Assembly: GCF_026212465.1 (NCBI RefSeq)
Contig: NC_080049.1
Span: forward strand, 17,276,884 to 17,340,883
DNA length: 64,000 bases
Reading direction: 5' to 3'
Origin: Amaranthus tricolor
Taxonomy: Eukaryota > Streptophyta > Magnoliopsida > Caryophyllales > Amaranthaceae
Made by a program: the position numbers and the translations under genes. Under the pieces are notes generated by a model. The model was not told the DNA's origin. It searched no databases and saw only the letters and a program-made list of their open reading frames with translations. Below are positions 46,757 through 60,875 of the stretch, piece by piece (the first letter of the stretch is position 1; each line of letters begins with the position of its first letter).

Positions 46757-49724
46757 TGTAATACCCTTGAATTTCCAATCCCTTAAACGAAAACAAAATC
46801 GTGAAGGACAGGAGGAAATTCAGGTGTTACATAAAAAGAAAAAGGAAAATAATTTTAATAAACGTTAAAGATTGAGTGAAAATTTCGGCAGAATCTCTAC
46901 TAAAAATTGAGGATGTGACAAGGGTATATAGGTAGATAACATAACTCAACTAATCTGAGGCCTTCAATGCCTTCCCAAAAATGTCACGACGGAATGAATC
47001 ATCGTTGGCTTCTCAAATTATCAACTCTAACGTGGATTGTGGTTCCAGTGTTAACACATCGGTTTTGACGGATACTAAAGAAGTATTCTTACTGCCATAC
47101 ATCCAAAAACTACGCAGCGGAACTATAAATCGTACAAGGAGTCACATGGCTCCATACAAAAGACTTATACAACCCCAAAAAAAACTTTAAAAAATAACGT
47201 AAGAGCTACAAAGCAATAGGCAACTTGTGTAACAGTTGCTATTATCGTACTCCACTCTTTCCCTTAATGCCATGCAAAAGAAGCACTTTTACCTGTTATG
47301 CCAAACTATAATCCTCCTGCTGCTCAACATAATGACCATAGCCAAATGTGTCATAACATGAACATCATAAAGAGTCGTGAACAAACAAAAACAAACACAT
47401 ACACGTCAGTAATCAATGAACTTGTAACGATTAGCGTCATAGAAAAAGGAGATAGACGACAACATAGCACAACAATAACAAATCTACTCATTTGTCTAAA
47501 CACTTATATTTACTCATGATTTCTCATTCAACTACTAATCCCTCAAAGTACATTCAAAAGTAGTGGATCTTTTCTCTATTCATGGCATAGTGACACGACC
47601 ACGGGCGTTATCGGCCACACGGCCCCCATGGCAGTGTATGAGCTCATACCCCCTCCAACTAACCCTCTCGAGTCCTACCTTCGGGAAAACTAACACACTA
47701 GGGTACTATTCTAGTGAAGAGGCCACCATATTGGGGTTTGCAAGGCCCGTATGGTAACACCTCGATCAAGGGGCGGCCACGACCCCACGCCCAATGACAA
47801 AGTATGCTCACACCCCCCTTACGGTGATCCCGTCGGATCTCACCTAGGGGACTACTAAATCAACCGGACATAATCCAATTGAGTCACGCCAACTAATTAT
47901 AATCAAGACTCAATAACTAGGGAATCATTTCAATACTACTCACAACCATAGTACGTTCTCTACTATTTAGAAATTTATTCTCATAGTCTCCTGATGCTTT
48001 CATTCTACTTGCCTATACCACTATTCTGACTATTCGATAACATAGTTTGGTTTCTAGCGTTCTATCATTCTAATGCGATGCATATAATCATGAAATATTG
48101 ATAATACCTTGAAACGATGAATATGATAATTAATTACTGCGCGTACGTACCTGTAAGCGTCATTTCACGATCAAAAGTCACAAAAAATCACCCAATTTAA
48201 AGTTCTATCTTCCTCTTATGAAATGGGCACCTATATAGTTAGGAATAGAACTAATAAGTCCCCTTAACTTCTTTATCATACCAACTAAATACCAAAGTAA
48301 CCACTATCACCCATTCAACATGAGTTTTCGATTACTCTAGCACGCACACAACTCAATCAATACAAGTCAAAATCATTAATTCGACACAACATAAGTCTTT
48401 TCACCAATTTAAAAGTAAAAGTACATGTGAATCGATCCTTTTCATCAACAAATTTTGAGTATATCGGTTCGCGTTACCCAAAAATAACTAATCAGAACTA
48501 AGCTTTACAATTTTAATTTAACACTTATGTAACGATAAGGCAAATCTTAGAGTTATCGAATCGCTATAACATTTGTTACATTCCCCAAAGCTAGAAAGAA
48601 ATATAATAAAAACAATACGATAGGTAACTTTAGCAACCATCGACGATAAGTTGACATTATGCTCTTGGCTTTACTAAGATTATGTATTTATAACTTCAAT
48701 GACGACCTACTAAGAGCATTTGAAATTCACAATAATCAAATCACAACAATTAGCAACTATTACTCCCAATTAACAACCAAAACCATTTCTATAGTCAACT
48801 ATAATAAAAATCATTAGTAACTAAATATTTCATAATCACAACTAACACAACTAAACCATAAAACAACTTATGAAATTATCAAATCAATCATCGCACCACC
48901 AACATATAACAGAAGAGCACGCACTATTAAAATTTCATCCCAAAACAAAAACTTAATCAATTCATTGTTCAAAGATAACAACTTTAAATACTACCCATAC
49001 TAAGATTCAAAGAAACTAATACACAATTAACACACAACCCATAATTTGTAATCACAGTTCAAACCCTAAATCATAAATATGTTCAATTCATCCATCAAAC
49101 TCTTGCCCACAAAAAAATTCAATGAAATTAACACAAAACTATTATCAAACTCAATACACTTACTAAAACTCCAATAAATAACTAGAAAATTAATTAGAGA
49201 AAAGAAAAGATGACTTACAATGGGAGAACTAGAAAAGGGTGAGGGTATGAGTGGTTGTTGTGGTGGTGTGGAGCACGAAAATGGTGGAGGAACCACCACA
49301 TGCAGCTGCTGCTCCTGCTGGTGGCTCACGAAGCAGCCGACTGCTGTGGAGGGGGAAAAATGTGCGCTATTGCTTGTAGGGGAACGAAGGTGTGGCTGGT
49401 GGTGTTATGGTTGCTCGTGGGGAGGCTCAACGAGGCTTGTTGTGTGGCTGGGCTACTGCAGCCGTGAGGGAGGGGGAGTGAGTGAGAGAAGAGAGGGAAA
49501 ACAGAGGGAAGAAAGGATGGTGAGTCGTGTGTTTGAATGAGAGGACAAGGGTATCTCACATAAAACCCTAATCCATTTTATTTATTTATTTAATTTATTT
49601 ACATATTTATTTATCTATCTAGATTCATTTTCTTGCGAGGCCCAACTACGAGACTCACCTTCGTATACTCACACATTTTAATAAAATAATCATCTTGATT
49701 CGAACCCCTTTATTTTAAAAATCG

Positions 49725-49729
<5 letters not shown>
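46757..49729 (-). mobile_element. Gypsy-type LTR, probably solo, inserted in the third copia element
   Basis: The copia reading stops exactly at TGTAATACCC, which in reverse complement is an LTR end GGGTATTACA. Reading on the minus strand, a CT-rich leader (49490-49560), GC-rich stretches and a long complex part without coding sense agree with a Tekay-like gypsy LTR. It is not the same family as 4530-7828. The right border is lost in the (AC)n microsatellite, and the expected AAGGA target repeat is not found there. Confidence 0.5.
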
Positions 49730-52288
<2,559 letters not shown>

Positions 52289-52652
52289 TGTTGAAGTTAT
52301 TAAAGCTGAATGGCTTGGGTCTCCTGAGTCTTATTTTTTTCATTTATTTTTTCTTTTGGAAAAGGTTGTTTTTTGTTTTCTATATATAGGCTATGTGTTG
52401 GCATTGTTAGTTATTTGGAGTCTTGTGTATTCTGTTCTTTTCTAATTAGAGAGCTCTGTTTTTTCTCTCTGAAAAATAAATAATTCTTCTTCCACATCTA
52501 TATAGTTCTTCCTTCATAAGATTTAAATGAATAAGAGTTCAATCCATATATTGTACAATTGGTTTTAACTACATCAGTAGCCTCACATTCAGTGTATTCT
52601 TGATTGGATTCTTGATTGTTCTTGCATCTCTTTTCTTCCGCAAATCTTAACA
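52289..52652 (+). repeat. 3' LTR of the third copia element
   Basis: TGTTGAAGTTATTAAAGCTG to CGCAAATCTTAACA, matching 43982-44364. It has an extra GATTGGATTCTT near 52600. Confidence 0.92.
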
Positions 52653-52774
52653 GAATGGAACAATTATTCTATCAAAGCATTAAATGATGAACAAGAACAA
52701 AAAGTATTCTATGAAGTGCAAAGAAATCAAAGAAAGCATTAAATGAAAGAAATAAATGACATTAAAGCAAGGGA

Positions 52775-53140
52775 AATTATCGATGGTACCCTTAAGTTTT
52801 TGCACTTTATCAATGGTACCCCTAAGTTTTTTTTTATTATCAATGGTATCCTGGTATTATTAAGCGTCTTACAACTGTAACCTTTTCTAATTTTTCCCAT
52901 CCAAAATCATCCAAAACAGTTAACTTTTTTTCTTTTTCTTTTATATTTCAATTTAAAACATAAAAAAATAAAAGAAAAAGAAAAAAGTTAACGATATTGA
53001 ACAATTTTGGACGGAAAAAATTAGAAAAGGTTACAGTTGTAAGACACTCAATAACACGAGGGTACCATTGATAATCGAAAGAACTTAGGGGTACCATTGA
53101 TAAAGTGTGAGAATTTAGGGGTAGTTGGAGGCACCTTATT
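52775..53140. mobile_element. Foldback MITE with arms of about 150 bp
   Basis: The left arm (GGTACCCTTAAGTTTTTGCA ... TACAACTGTAACCTTTTCTA) is repeated in reverse complement in the right arm to about 53121, with a short CT/AG-rich centre. The transcript would form a long hairpin. Target duplication not certain; perhaps Mutator-like by analogy with 16370. Confidence 0.75.
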
Positions 53141-53334
53141 CACGTCTTAGATTACTGATTATGTCTCACTTGTCATTTTATTGTTCCTTGCCTTTTTCAT
53201 AACGTTTTCGTACTCTTTCTATCCTACTAGCTTCTTGTTTTTACTTTTTATTTTTACTTTTATTTTCTTCATGAGTATTTATTTATTTATTTATCCTTTC
53301 TTACATTATTGTTAATAGTCAACGTGTGTTGTAA

Positions 53335-53501
53335 GTTGCAGGCTTCCAAGTAGTTACAATCTCCTTGATGTTTTTTCTTGAGTCGAGGGACTCTTTGACC
53401 GCACTCTACTTTATGGGTATGAGTTTCCGTCTTTCTTCTCTCCCCAACCCTTGACCATTGTTCCAATGAACGGGATATATTAGGTATAATGATAATGATG
53501 A
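53335..53501 (+). mobile_element. Probable LINE 3' tail
   Basis: A GC-richer block (GTCGAGGGACTCTTTGACCG, CTCCCCAACCCTTGACCATT) ending in GGTATAATGATAATGATGATG. Plant L1 3' ends finish in such short repeated triplets. No coding part; assignment by composition only. Confidence 0.4.
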
Positions 53502-54424
53502 TGTACCCTAAGAGTTTTAACCATTATAACACTCCTAATTAGGTAAGAAATATATAATTTTGCAAATATATAAGAGATCGTTTTAATGAATTCTTTAAAT
53601 TCATTTTAAGTTATTAGTAGTTAAAGATTAAAAATTTTCAACAAACAAATCCAAGTAAGAACAAAAAGTCAGTAAAATCGACAAGCTTTGATCATGTATG
53701 TTTAATTCGTACAACGCATTCGAAACTTAGCGTTTTTGCCATTTTGATCAATTATGGACTCAATTCTTCATGCCTCAATTACTTTCCTGACATTGATGTT
53801 ATTTGTAAACCCACATGTGGCCTCCTTGAACGTAGTTTCTGAGGCATATTGTTGTCTCCGTAACTCTTAAATGTTCAATGTCCGCTCGAACAATATGTGA
53901 ATTGTTGTCTCCAATATTATAATCTTGCTAACGGATATCTTCCAAGTATTTATTAATAAGCACTATACTTATTTATTTTACATAGTAAATAAAATATATA
54001 TTTAAAACTTTGAATTTTATTATATGAACATCAATTATATTTTCTACTCTAACATAAAATTTGAAATTTATCATAAAATCACGCGTTAGATTATATCAAT
54101 TTATTTTTATCTTTTTATTTATTTACTAACTATATTATTCCTTTATACAAGGAACAAAAGCCCCTCTGTTTGTTAACTTTTTCCTATCATTAAAAATATC
54201 TTATTTACTTAAATTTAATGAAAGGAAAAGGTTAACAAACATCCAAAAGACGTTCGTTAAATAGAATAATATATATTTAAAAAGTAAGTTAGTAAACAAA
54301 TTAAAATTTTGAAATTTTCTAAACCTATGTAAATTGAAATTATAACCAAAACTATACAATTTTTATGAAGTATTATTTTGATCTATATTTAACGGATAAG
54401 TATGATAAAATTTGATTAAAAAAA

Positions 54425-54505
<81 letters not shown>

Positions 54506-55507
54506 CCATAAAAAAACCATAAGACTTTGATAATAATTTTATGTGATATTATATGTCAAAGACTATCTCATTCAAAATATATTTTTTTTGTCACCTATTT
54601 TATTTTCGATGTCATTTTAAGATATCTGACTTCTATTTATTTATTTAGTATTTTAACGGATATAATATGTATTCGAGAATATTAAAACAATGTAAAGTGC
54701 ATGCTTGATCATTCATCGTTTTTCGGGGAAAAGAATTTTTATTTTGCTTTTCAAAAAGAATGAAGTAGAATACATGATAAGGACATAAAATTAAGGGCCA
54801 TAATTATCGGAGCATTCTTCTCCAATGATGAATGTATAAAACAAAGAAGTATTTTTGTATTGTGGTTTCGAAAACTTAATTCGTTTTATGCATTTGTGTA
54901 TAATAAAAAGCAAGTGGTAAAAAAATAGTGTTAGAAAGGAAACTTAAAAGTAGAATGTGAGAATAAGGTTAGTACTAAATCTCTCGAGTTTAGAAGCATA
55001 ATCTTTTTCTTAATATTCTTAAACATGTAATCTTTAAATATACCTTAGGACTGCAAGTTGATTATGTCGTTTTGCTAATAAAAATTACGTATGTAAGAAG
55101 TTGCATGCCTTTGATTTTTGTAAATAAATAAAAAGTTATTTTAAGAAGAAAAAGAAGTTGGACCCAAAAGTTGTGCACTTGGGTGATAGGAGAGATTTTG
55201 GATTTATACCTCAGGTTGGGTTATTCGATTCTTGTTGATAAGTAAATATTTTGATGATGTAGTTTGATTTTTATGTGCGGGTTATTTTAGATCGAGTCAA
55301 CATCGAGACAAATCATAATCGATTTGTTTTTATAAATTGATGTACTATCTACATAAGAAATGACTACTAGCAAATGCATAAAATTATGATCAAACAGCAC
55401 TCTTAATTGATAAATTCATGATCTTTTCCGGATGCCTTTTTCACATTGTTGTTTGATGCAATTTATGAAGAGTCATTCAATCCGATATAATTTTTGAATA
55501 GAATTGA
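53502..55507. other. Gene-free AT-rich spacer
   Basis: No coding domain or RNA gene seen. Contains the (AT)n tract at 54427-54503. Confidence 0.5.
54427..54503. repeat. (AT)n microsatellite, about 77 bp
   Basis: Uninterrupted AT dinucleotides. Confidence 0.95.
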
Positions 55508-55542
55508 ACTAGATAGTTCCTGTGCAATGCACGGCTTTATTA
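55508..55542 (-). mobile_element. Possible Helitron 3' end on the minus strand
   Basis: In reverse complement GCCGTGCATTGCACAGGAAC forms a hairpin (GTGCA/TGCAC) followed by TATCTAGT, the CTAG-T ending of plant Helitrons. The other end is not found. Confidence 0.4.
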
Positions 55543-56630
55543 AAATTTCCGACATATTAGTATTATTTAAGAAATTAAAATTTTAATAAATAAATTTTAT
55601 ATTATAGTTATATTTCATTTAATTCTGAATAGTTGTATACATTACATACATTGTATTTTGCATCTTGCGTGCAAATAATTTTGAAAATTTAGTTCATGAT
55701 AAATAAATCAAATAAAAGACAAAAACTTTGATTATATATTTAATATAATTATATATACTTTAATTTGTTTATTTTGAATAAAAGGGCAAATGGTTCGTAC
55801 ATGGAGTATACAATACAAAATTATGACTTTTTTAATAAAAAATAACATACCAATTTATGCTAACAATAATAAATACTATATTAATTTTTATAAAGTATTA
55901 CAACTATTAATAAAACACTTGAAAATCAAATTAAACATAAAAATATGTAAAATTATTTTATAAAAGTTTAAACAAAAAATAATAATTTTTTGTAATTAAA
56001 ATATAAGTGACTTGCATAAAGATAGCCACAACCTAAATCAAATTTAATTAAAATCACAACCTAAATCATATTAGAATTAAGCATTGCATTTAAGTAACCA
56101 ATGATATAAATAACAAAAAAAAATCATAATAAAAGTATATTATTTTTTAACCATCTCAAAATATCCAATACCCTAAATAATATTAATTTAACAAATAAAA
56201 TTAACAAGATTTTATATATAATTGAAAAAAATAAAATAAAATACTTATATTATTTTCTAATATATTAAATGATGTGACCTAAAAATATAAATTAATCAAT
56301 ATAAATAATATTATAGTCATAGTTAGAAATTAATAAAGTCAAAGATATAAATATTAGTCATAATAACAATGACATCATCATTGAGTTTTGGAGAGACAAC
56401 TTTTGTTGAAGTTTTGACACGTAAACAATATAAATAGTAATAATATCAGTAGTGTTTTGCTTTAGTAATAGTTATAGATAGATTATAGATATAATACAAT
56501 TGATCGTATGACACAAGGTTACACTTGGAAGGTTTAAATAGGTACCTCCCCCATTTTCAAACAATCAATCATAAATAGAAGTAACAAAGTTTTTATGATC
56601 CAATAAAAGGGCTTATCATTAACACAAAAA
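55543..56630. other. Gene-free AT-rich spacer
   Basis: Nothing recognisable; could be the body of the Helitron suggested at 55508. Confidence 0.45.
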
Positions 56631-56634
56631 CCTG

Positions 56635-57094
56635 GGTTAGACTGTTTCACTTGTGAGACGCGTTTTATTGGGCCAGCTCAATTGTATATATATTTTTTTT
56701 ACCAATTTCACAAATTAAAATGTCAATTTCAAGAGTTAAAAGAACAATTTAAAAACATAAAAGACCAATTTCAAGTATTTGAAATTGATATTTTAAGTCA
56801 TGGAATTTGACAGTTTTAAAACTTAAAATGTCAATTTTTATACTTAAAAAACCAATTTTAAGACTTAAAAGACCAATTGCAGGATATTAATTTCTCATCT
56901 CAACTTAAAAATAGGATAACTCAAAAATTAAAGTTAATATTAAAAACTTTAAAATTGACCTTTTAAGTCTTAAAATTGTATTTTTAAGTCTTAAAATTGT
57001 CCTTTTAAGTCTTAAAATCAGTATGTAAGAATATTTACAAAAATTAATTGGCCTGAGCTAGTTGCACGGCTAAAGCCGTCTCACAAGAGAGTAA
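56635..57094. mobile_element. Inverted-repeat element with TTGTGAGACGG ends
   Basis: Left end GTTAGACTGTTTCACTTGTG and right end (reverse complement) GTTACTCTCTTGTGAGACGG, both followed inwards by a GGGCCAGCT or GGCCTGAGCT phrase. The inside is built of CTTAAAAGACCAATTT-type units in both directions. Confidence 0.5.
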
Positions 57095-57840
57095 CTGTAT
57101 CATTAATGGGGTCATAATTCTTGATTATGTGAATTTTAAGTTTAAATTTGTTTAAAAACCATGACTAAGGATTCTGTCAATTGCTATCAAATTATGTCAA
57201 CAAATTTCAATAAGAAAGTCAATTCACACTCGATTAGTGTCATGCCTTGAATTCAATGTGGTGTAAAATATTTTGATTTTATAAGAAACAAGTTTAAATG
57301 ACTCGACGTTGCATTTTATACTATTATAGCGAGGTAGTCGTTTTATCATGAGATAGCCTTATACAAGAAGGCTATGATCAAAATGGCCCTAAATCTCACT
57401 ATGTGGCAATTTAATAATGAGATACATGATGTATTATTTCAATAATGAGATAGTGGAGATTTGTGAATATTAAAAGGTAAGTTGGTAAGTTATAATTTTA
57501 AATAGGCATTTTGAAACGACCTCAAAACAAGAAGTTTATAAGTTAAAATTTTTATTATTAGATTATTTAACTCAAATATAAAACATATCTCACGGTTTTA
57601 CCATCTCATATAAAAATATGTAAAGAAAATTTGTCATTTGGAGTTTTATATGTTGTTTCCTTAAAAAATCTTTAACAAAAGTATTACAAATTTTTAACAA
57701 AAACAATCTTATCATTTTCATTTTAATATTTTAATAATACATACAATGTGGACCATATCTTCCACTAACTTCTTTTAAACGTTTTATATTCTTTATGATT
57801 TTCACATGTTTTCAACTAACTTTGTAAAAATAAATATTTA
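57095..57840. other. Gene-free AT-rich spacer
   Basis: Contains another TATCATGAGATAGCCTTATACAAG phrase near 57345, likely a decayed relative of the preceding element. Nothing else seen. Confidence 0.45.
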
Positions 57841-58258
57841 CTCCCTCTGTTTCCTGGTTTCCACAAGAAATATTCACAGGAATTAAATGAAATAAGATAT
57901 TTTAGATAGTGGATATATTATCTAATTAAATAATAAAATTGACAGATTAAAAGTATGACCATAAACATTTGGAAAATACCAAAATAAAGTTAGTGGAAAA
58001 ATGATGGAAATTACAACTAATAAAAGATATTTTTATATAGTTAGTGGGAAGCATGTGTGGACCATATGGAATACAAAAATGTTAAAATGAAATTACTAGT
58101 AGACATGTAAAGATCATAAGCATTATTAAAATATTAAAATATTAAAATAAGGTTATTTTTGTCTAAATTTTATTATATAAATAAAAAGATTCTTTATGAG
58201 GATAACAAATGGTACACCCAAAATAGCAAATAGGAAATTTAATAAGGAATAGAGGGAT
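57841..58258. mobile_element. Stowaway-like MITE, 418 bp
   Basis: CTCCCTCTGTTTCC at the left, ATCCCTCTATTCC (reverse complement) at the right, between TA dinucleotides (57839-57840, 58259-58260). No coding sense. Confidence 0.65.
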
Positions 58259-59165
58259 TATTATGTGTGGTCCCTATATTTTTTCCATAAATTTCTAATT
58301 TTTTTAAATATTTCTGGTTGCATTTTTTTCATTAAATAATGGAGGCAGTAAAGTTAACTTTTTAAACATAAGTTATTGTTACTAAATTTAACATCATTTA
58401 TTTTTACTAAAATTTATTTTGCTAATTATTTTTGTTATCAATATATTGGTGCCAGCTTCCATTATGGAGTCAGAAAGGCTTGTCCCAGATCAGAAGCCAC
58501 CAATAGAATACCATTGAACTTTCGGCGCAAATTATTTGCTACCTTTTCTTCCAATCAATTTCTACAAAGGTGAATTTTGAGCAAACTAATAAGAGACAAA
58601 AATGGGTTAAAAAATACGATTTATTAAAAATTGAAAGGAATATGTTAGATGAAATAAAATGATAAAATAATTATGAGAATGTAAATTAAAAAGTATGGTT
58701 TATAATAATAAAATACAAATATATCAAATTTAATAGGTCATAGCATTAAAAAAAAATAAACATATAGAAAAATCAGTTGAACGAAAGTAGTGAGTATCAC
58801 TATAGAGGGAGCTACCCGAGATACTTCGTCAAAGGTGTACAAAAGAGAAGACAAATATGATACATGTGAAAATGATTTGTTTTAGAACATCTTAAATATC
58901 TAAACTATATCTGAATTGTCTTATTCTAGAAGGATGATAATTAATTAAAAATGTTATCTTTATGTCTCTACTTCAAAAATATATTATATGTTTATTTATA
59001 TTCATAAGTTAAGAGCATGTATATTATTTTTTTAACATTATAATTTTGATTACGAAGGGAGATAAAATTTATAAAGTGAAGATCAAAGATTACAAGTAGA
59101 GTGTATCCGAAGAGAAGAATAATATGAAAATCTATGTATGAGAAATATATAAAGTCTGCACAAGG

Positions 59166-59279
59166 GAAGAAGTCTTGATGATAAGAAGCTTCTTTAGTAG
59201 TTTGAACATCCAAGAATAGGAGAAGAGGTCTAGATCATAAGAAGCTTCTTTAGTCGTTTGAATATCCAAGTACATACAT
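59166..59279. repeat. 57-bp tandem duplication
   Basis: ATAAGAAGCTTCTTTAGT occurs at 59181 and 59238, each preceded by a GAAG(T/A)(C/G)GTCT-like stretch and followed by a GTTTGAA(C/T)ATCCAAG phrase. Confidence 0.85.
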
Positions 59280-59393
59280 TGAATCATACAACCACAAGGA
59301 AGACTGCTCGGGGTGGGGGTGATGTCCCAAACGATGTCTTCGACGCTTTACTCAGATAAAAATATTGGACTGTTTTTAGATTAATGAACAATT

Positions 59394-59433
59394 AGAAGAA
59401 GAAGAAGAAGAAGAAATAAAGAAAGAAAGAAAG
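59394..59433. repeat. (GAA)n/(GAAA)n microsatellite
   Basis: AGAAGAAGAAG followed by GAAAGAAAG. Confidence 0.95.
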
Positions 59434-59849
59434 GCAATCAGCCTTGTTGACGTATAAAGAATAACTTAGGCTAAAGAGAGACTAGTATAAAGAGCTAAAT
59501 AGTGCGATAATTTATGTAAAATTATAAGTTGATGAAAGTGGATATTAAATAGGAGATGCCAAAAGGAAATTTTAGGGATTTGATGTGGACATGTAGTATG
59601 ATTTGGTTGGTTGTTTGAGAATGGTAAGCTTCCATGTTACCGATGGTGATGTGGCTATTTGTGGACTGTGGCAACTTTTGAGGTGAATTTGGGCCCATAA
59701 ATGAATTTTAAGGTTTTATCTTTTTTTTTGTTGGACTTATTAGCTTTTTATGGTTTTGATTGCTGCACTTAGGTTTTATGTTTGACTAATCTTGTAACAA
59801 ACTCGAAATTTGTAATCTTAATCGTTCGATTAATCATTTCCTATAAATT

Positions 59850-60087
59850 AGTTCAAAGGGTGGTTGAGGATTTATGTCACAAAGCATACAAAGAAGTTCA
59901 AAGGTTGCAAGAAGAATCAATCCAAGAACACACATCACAATCAAACGTTTCTAGAACTGGATTTATAGTGTTAGACCCAGATAAATCAGTAACTAAGGGA
60001 CGCAAAAAGAGAATCAAGGGTCATTTTGAGAAGAAAAAGAACACAACGAATAAGGAGTTTGGTTGTACAACCCCCAAAAAAACATAA
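59850..60087 (+). pseudogene. FAR1/MULE-transposase-like C-terminal exon fragment
   Basis: After a splice-acceptor-like TTTCCTATAAATTAG the frame reads VVEDLCHKAYKEVQRLQEE, then FIVLDPDKSVTKGRKKRIKG, HFEKKK and a stop at 60087. A KTKGR-like basic segment after a DP motif near the end is typical of FAR1-related and MURA transposase proteins, which usually end with a zinc knuckle; none is seen here. No upstream exon was found, so this is a fragment. It faces the Ulp1-like gene. The assignment rests on this short tail and is tentative. Confidence 0.4.
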
Positions 60088-60099
60088 TATAGGGTATTC

Positions 60100-60870
60100 T
60101 CAATTGTTATTCATTACAACTTCAAATGTAATATAGTGTATGAAGTAAAGGAAAATATATAATGGTAAACAACTCAAATAATATACATTACAACTTCAAA
60201 TGTAATATAATATAAATCCAACTGTTAAATATTACAACTCTAAATGTTATATATTATGTTACAAAATCTTAAATTTATTAAATTTTAATTCAAATATATT
60301 GAATTATAAACCCAAATATATTATTTTATAAACTTAAATATATTCTGTTACAACCCCAAATGTATAATTTTTATCACAAATATATTATACGATACAACTT
60401 TAAATGTAATATATTATATACCCAATTATTAAATATTACAACTTCAAATATACTATATTATAACACCAAGTAATGGAAAATACACAGTTTGAATCATATA
60501 TGATTATAGAAAATATTTGATACTTTAATTTTTATTTGCCTTGTGACGTAATATTATAGTGTTTATAATAATATATATTTTACTATATAACATTGTATAT
60601 TTGATGATATAATCATATATATTTGGCCTTATAATATATCAACCTCTCAGTTTTAAAAAAGTTGAATTATAACGACATATTGTATGCTACATTTCAACAT
60701 CAATTACATTATAATGTTAATGCTAATACCAAAAATGATGTTACATCCAACAACTATGTTAACTTAGATTACATTATAACACCAAAGGTTATAATGTTAT
60801 ACAAAAAATAAAGTTTCAACAAAATCTATTCTTTCATCATTAAAAGTTAGAAAATAATGTTGTTGGCATT
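60100..60870. repeat. Degenerate AT-rich repeat between the FAR1-like and Ulp1-like genes
   Basis: Units such as TTACAACTTCAAATGTAATA and TATATTATGTTACAACCCCAAA recur about every 20-30 bases in varied form. The same units fill introns of the Ulp1-like gene at 61740-62060 and 63120-63360. Confidence 0.6.
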
Positions 60871-60875
60871 AAAAA

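Larger units (their letters stand above)
58259..59780. other. Gene-free region with a few small repeats
   Basis: Contains an unexplained block of normal composition at 58440-58575, a 57-bp tandem duplication at 59166-59279 and a GAA/GAAA tract at 59394-59433. No gene is recognised. Confidence 0.5.

Noticed and set aside
49220..49540. 106-codon frame rich in Gly, Cys and Trp
   Set aside because: Lies in the GC-rich leader of the gypsy LTR; both strands are open there because of composition.
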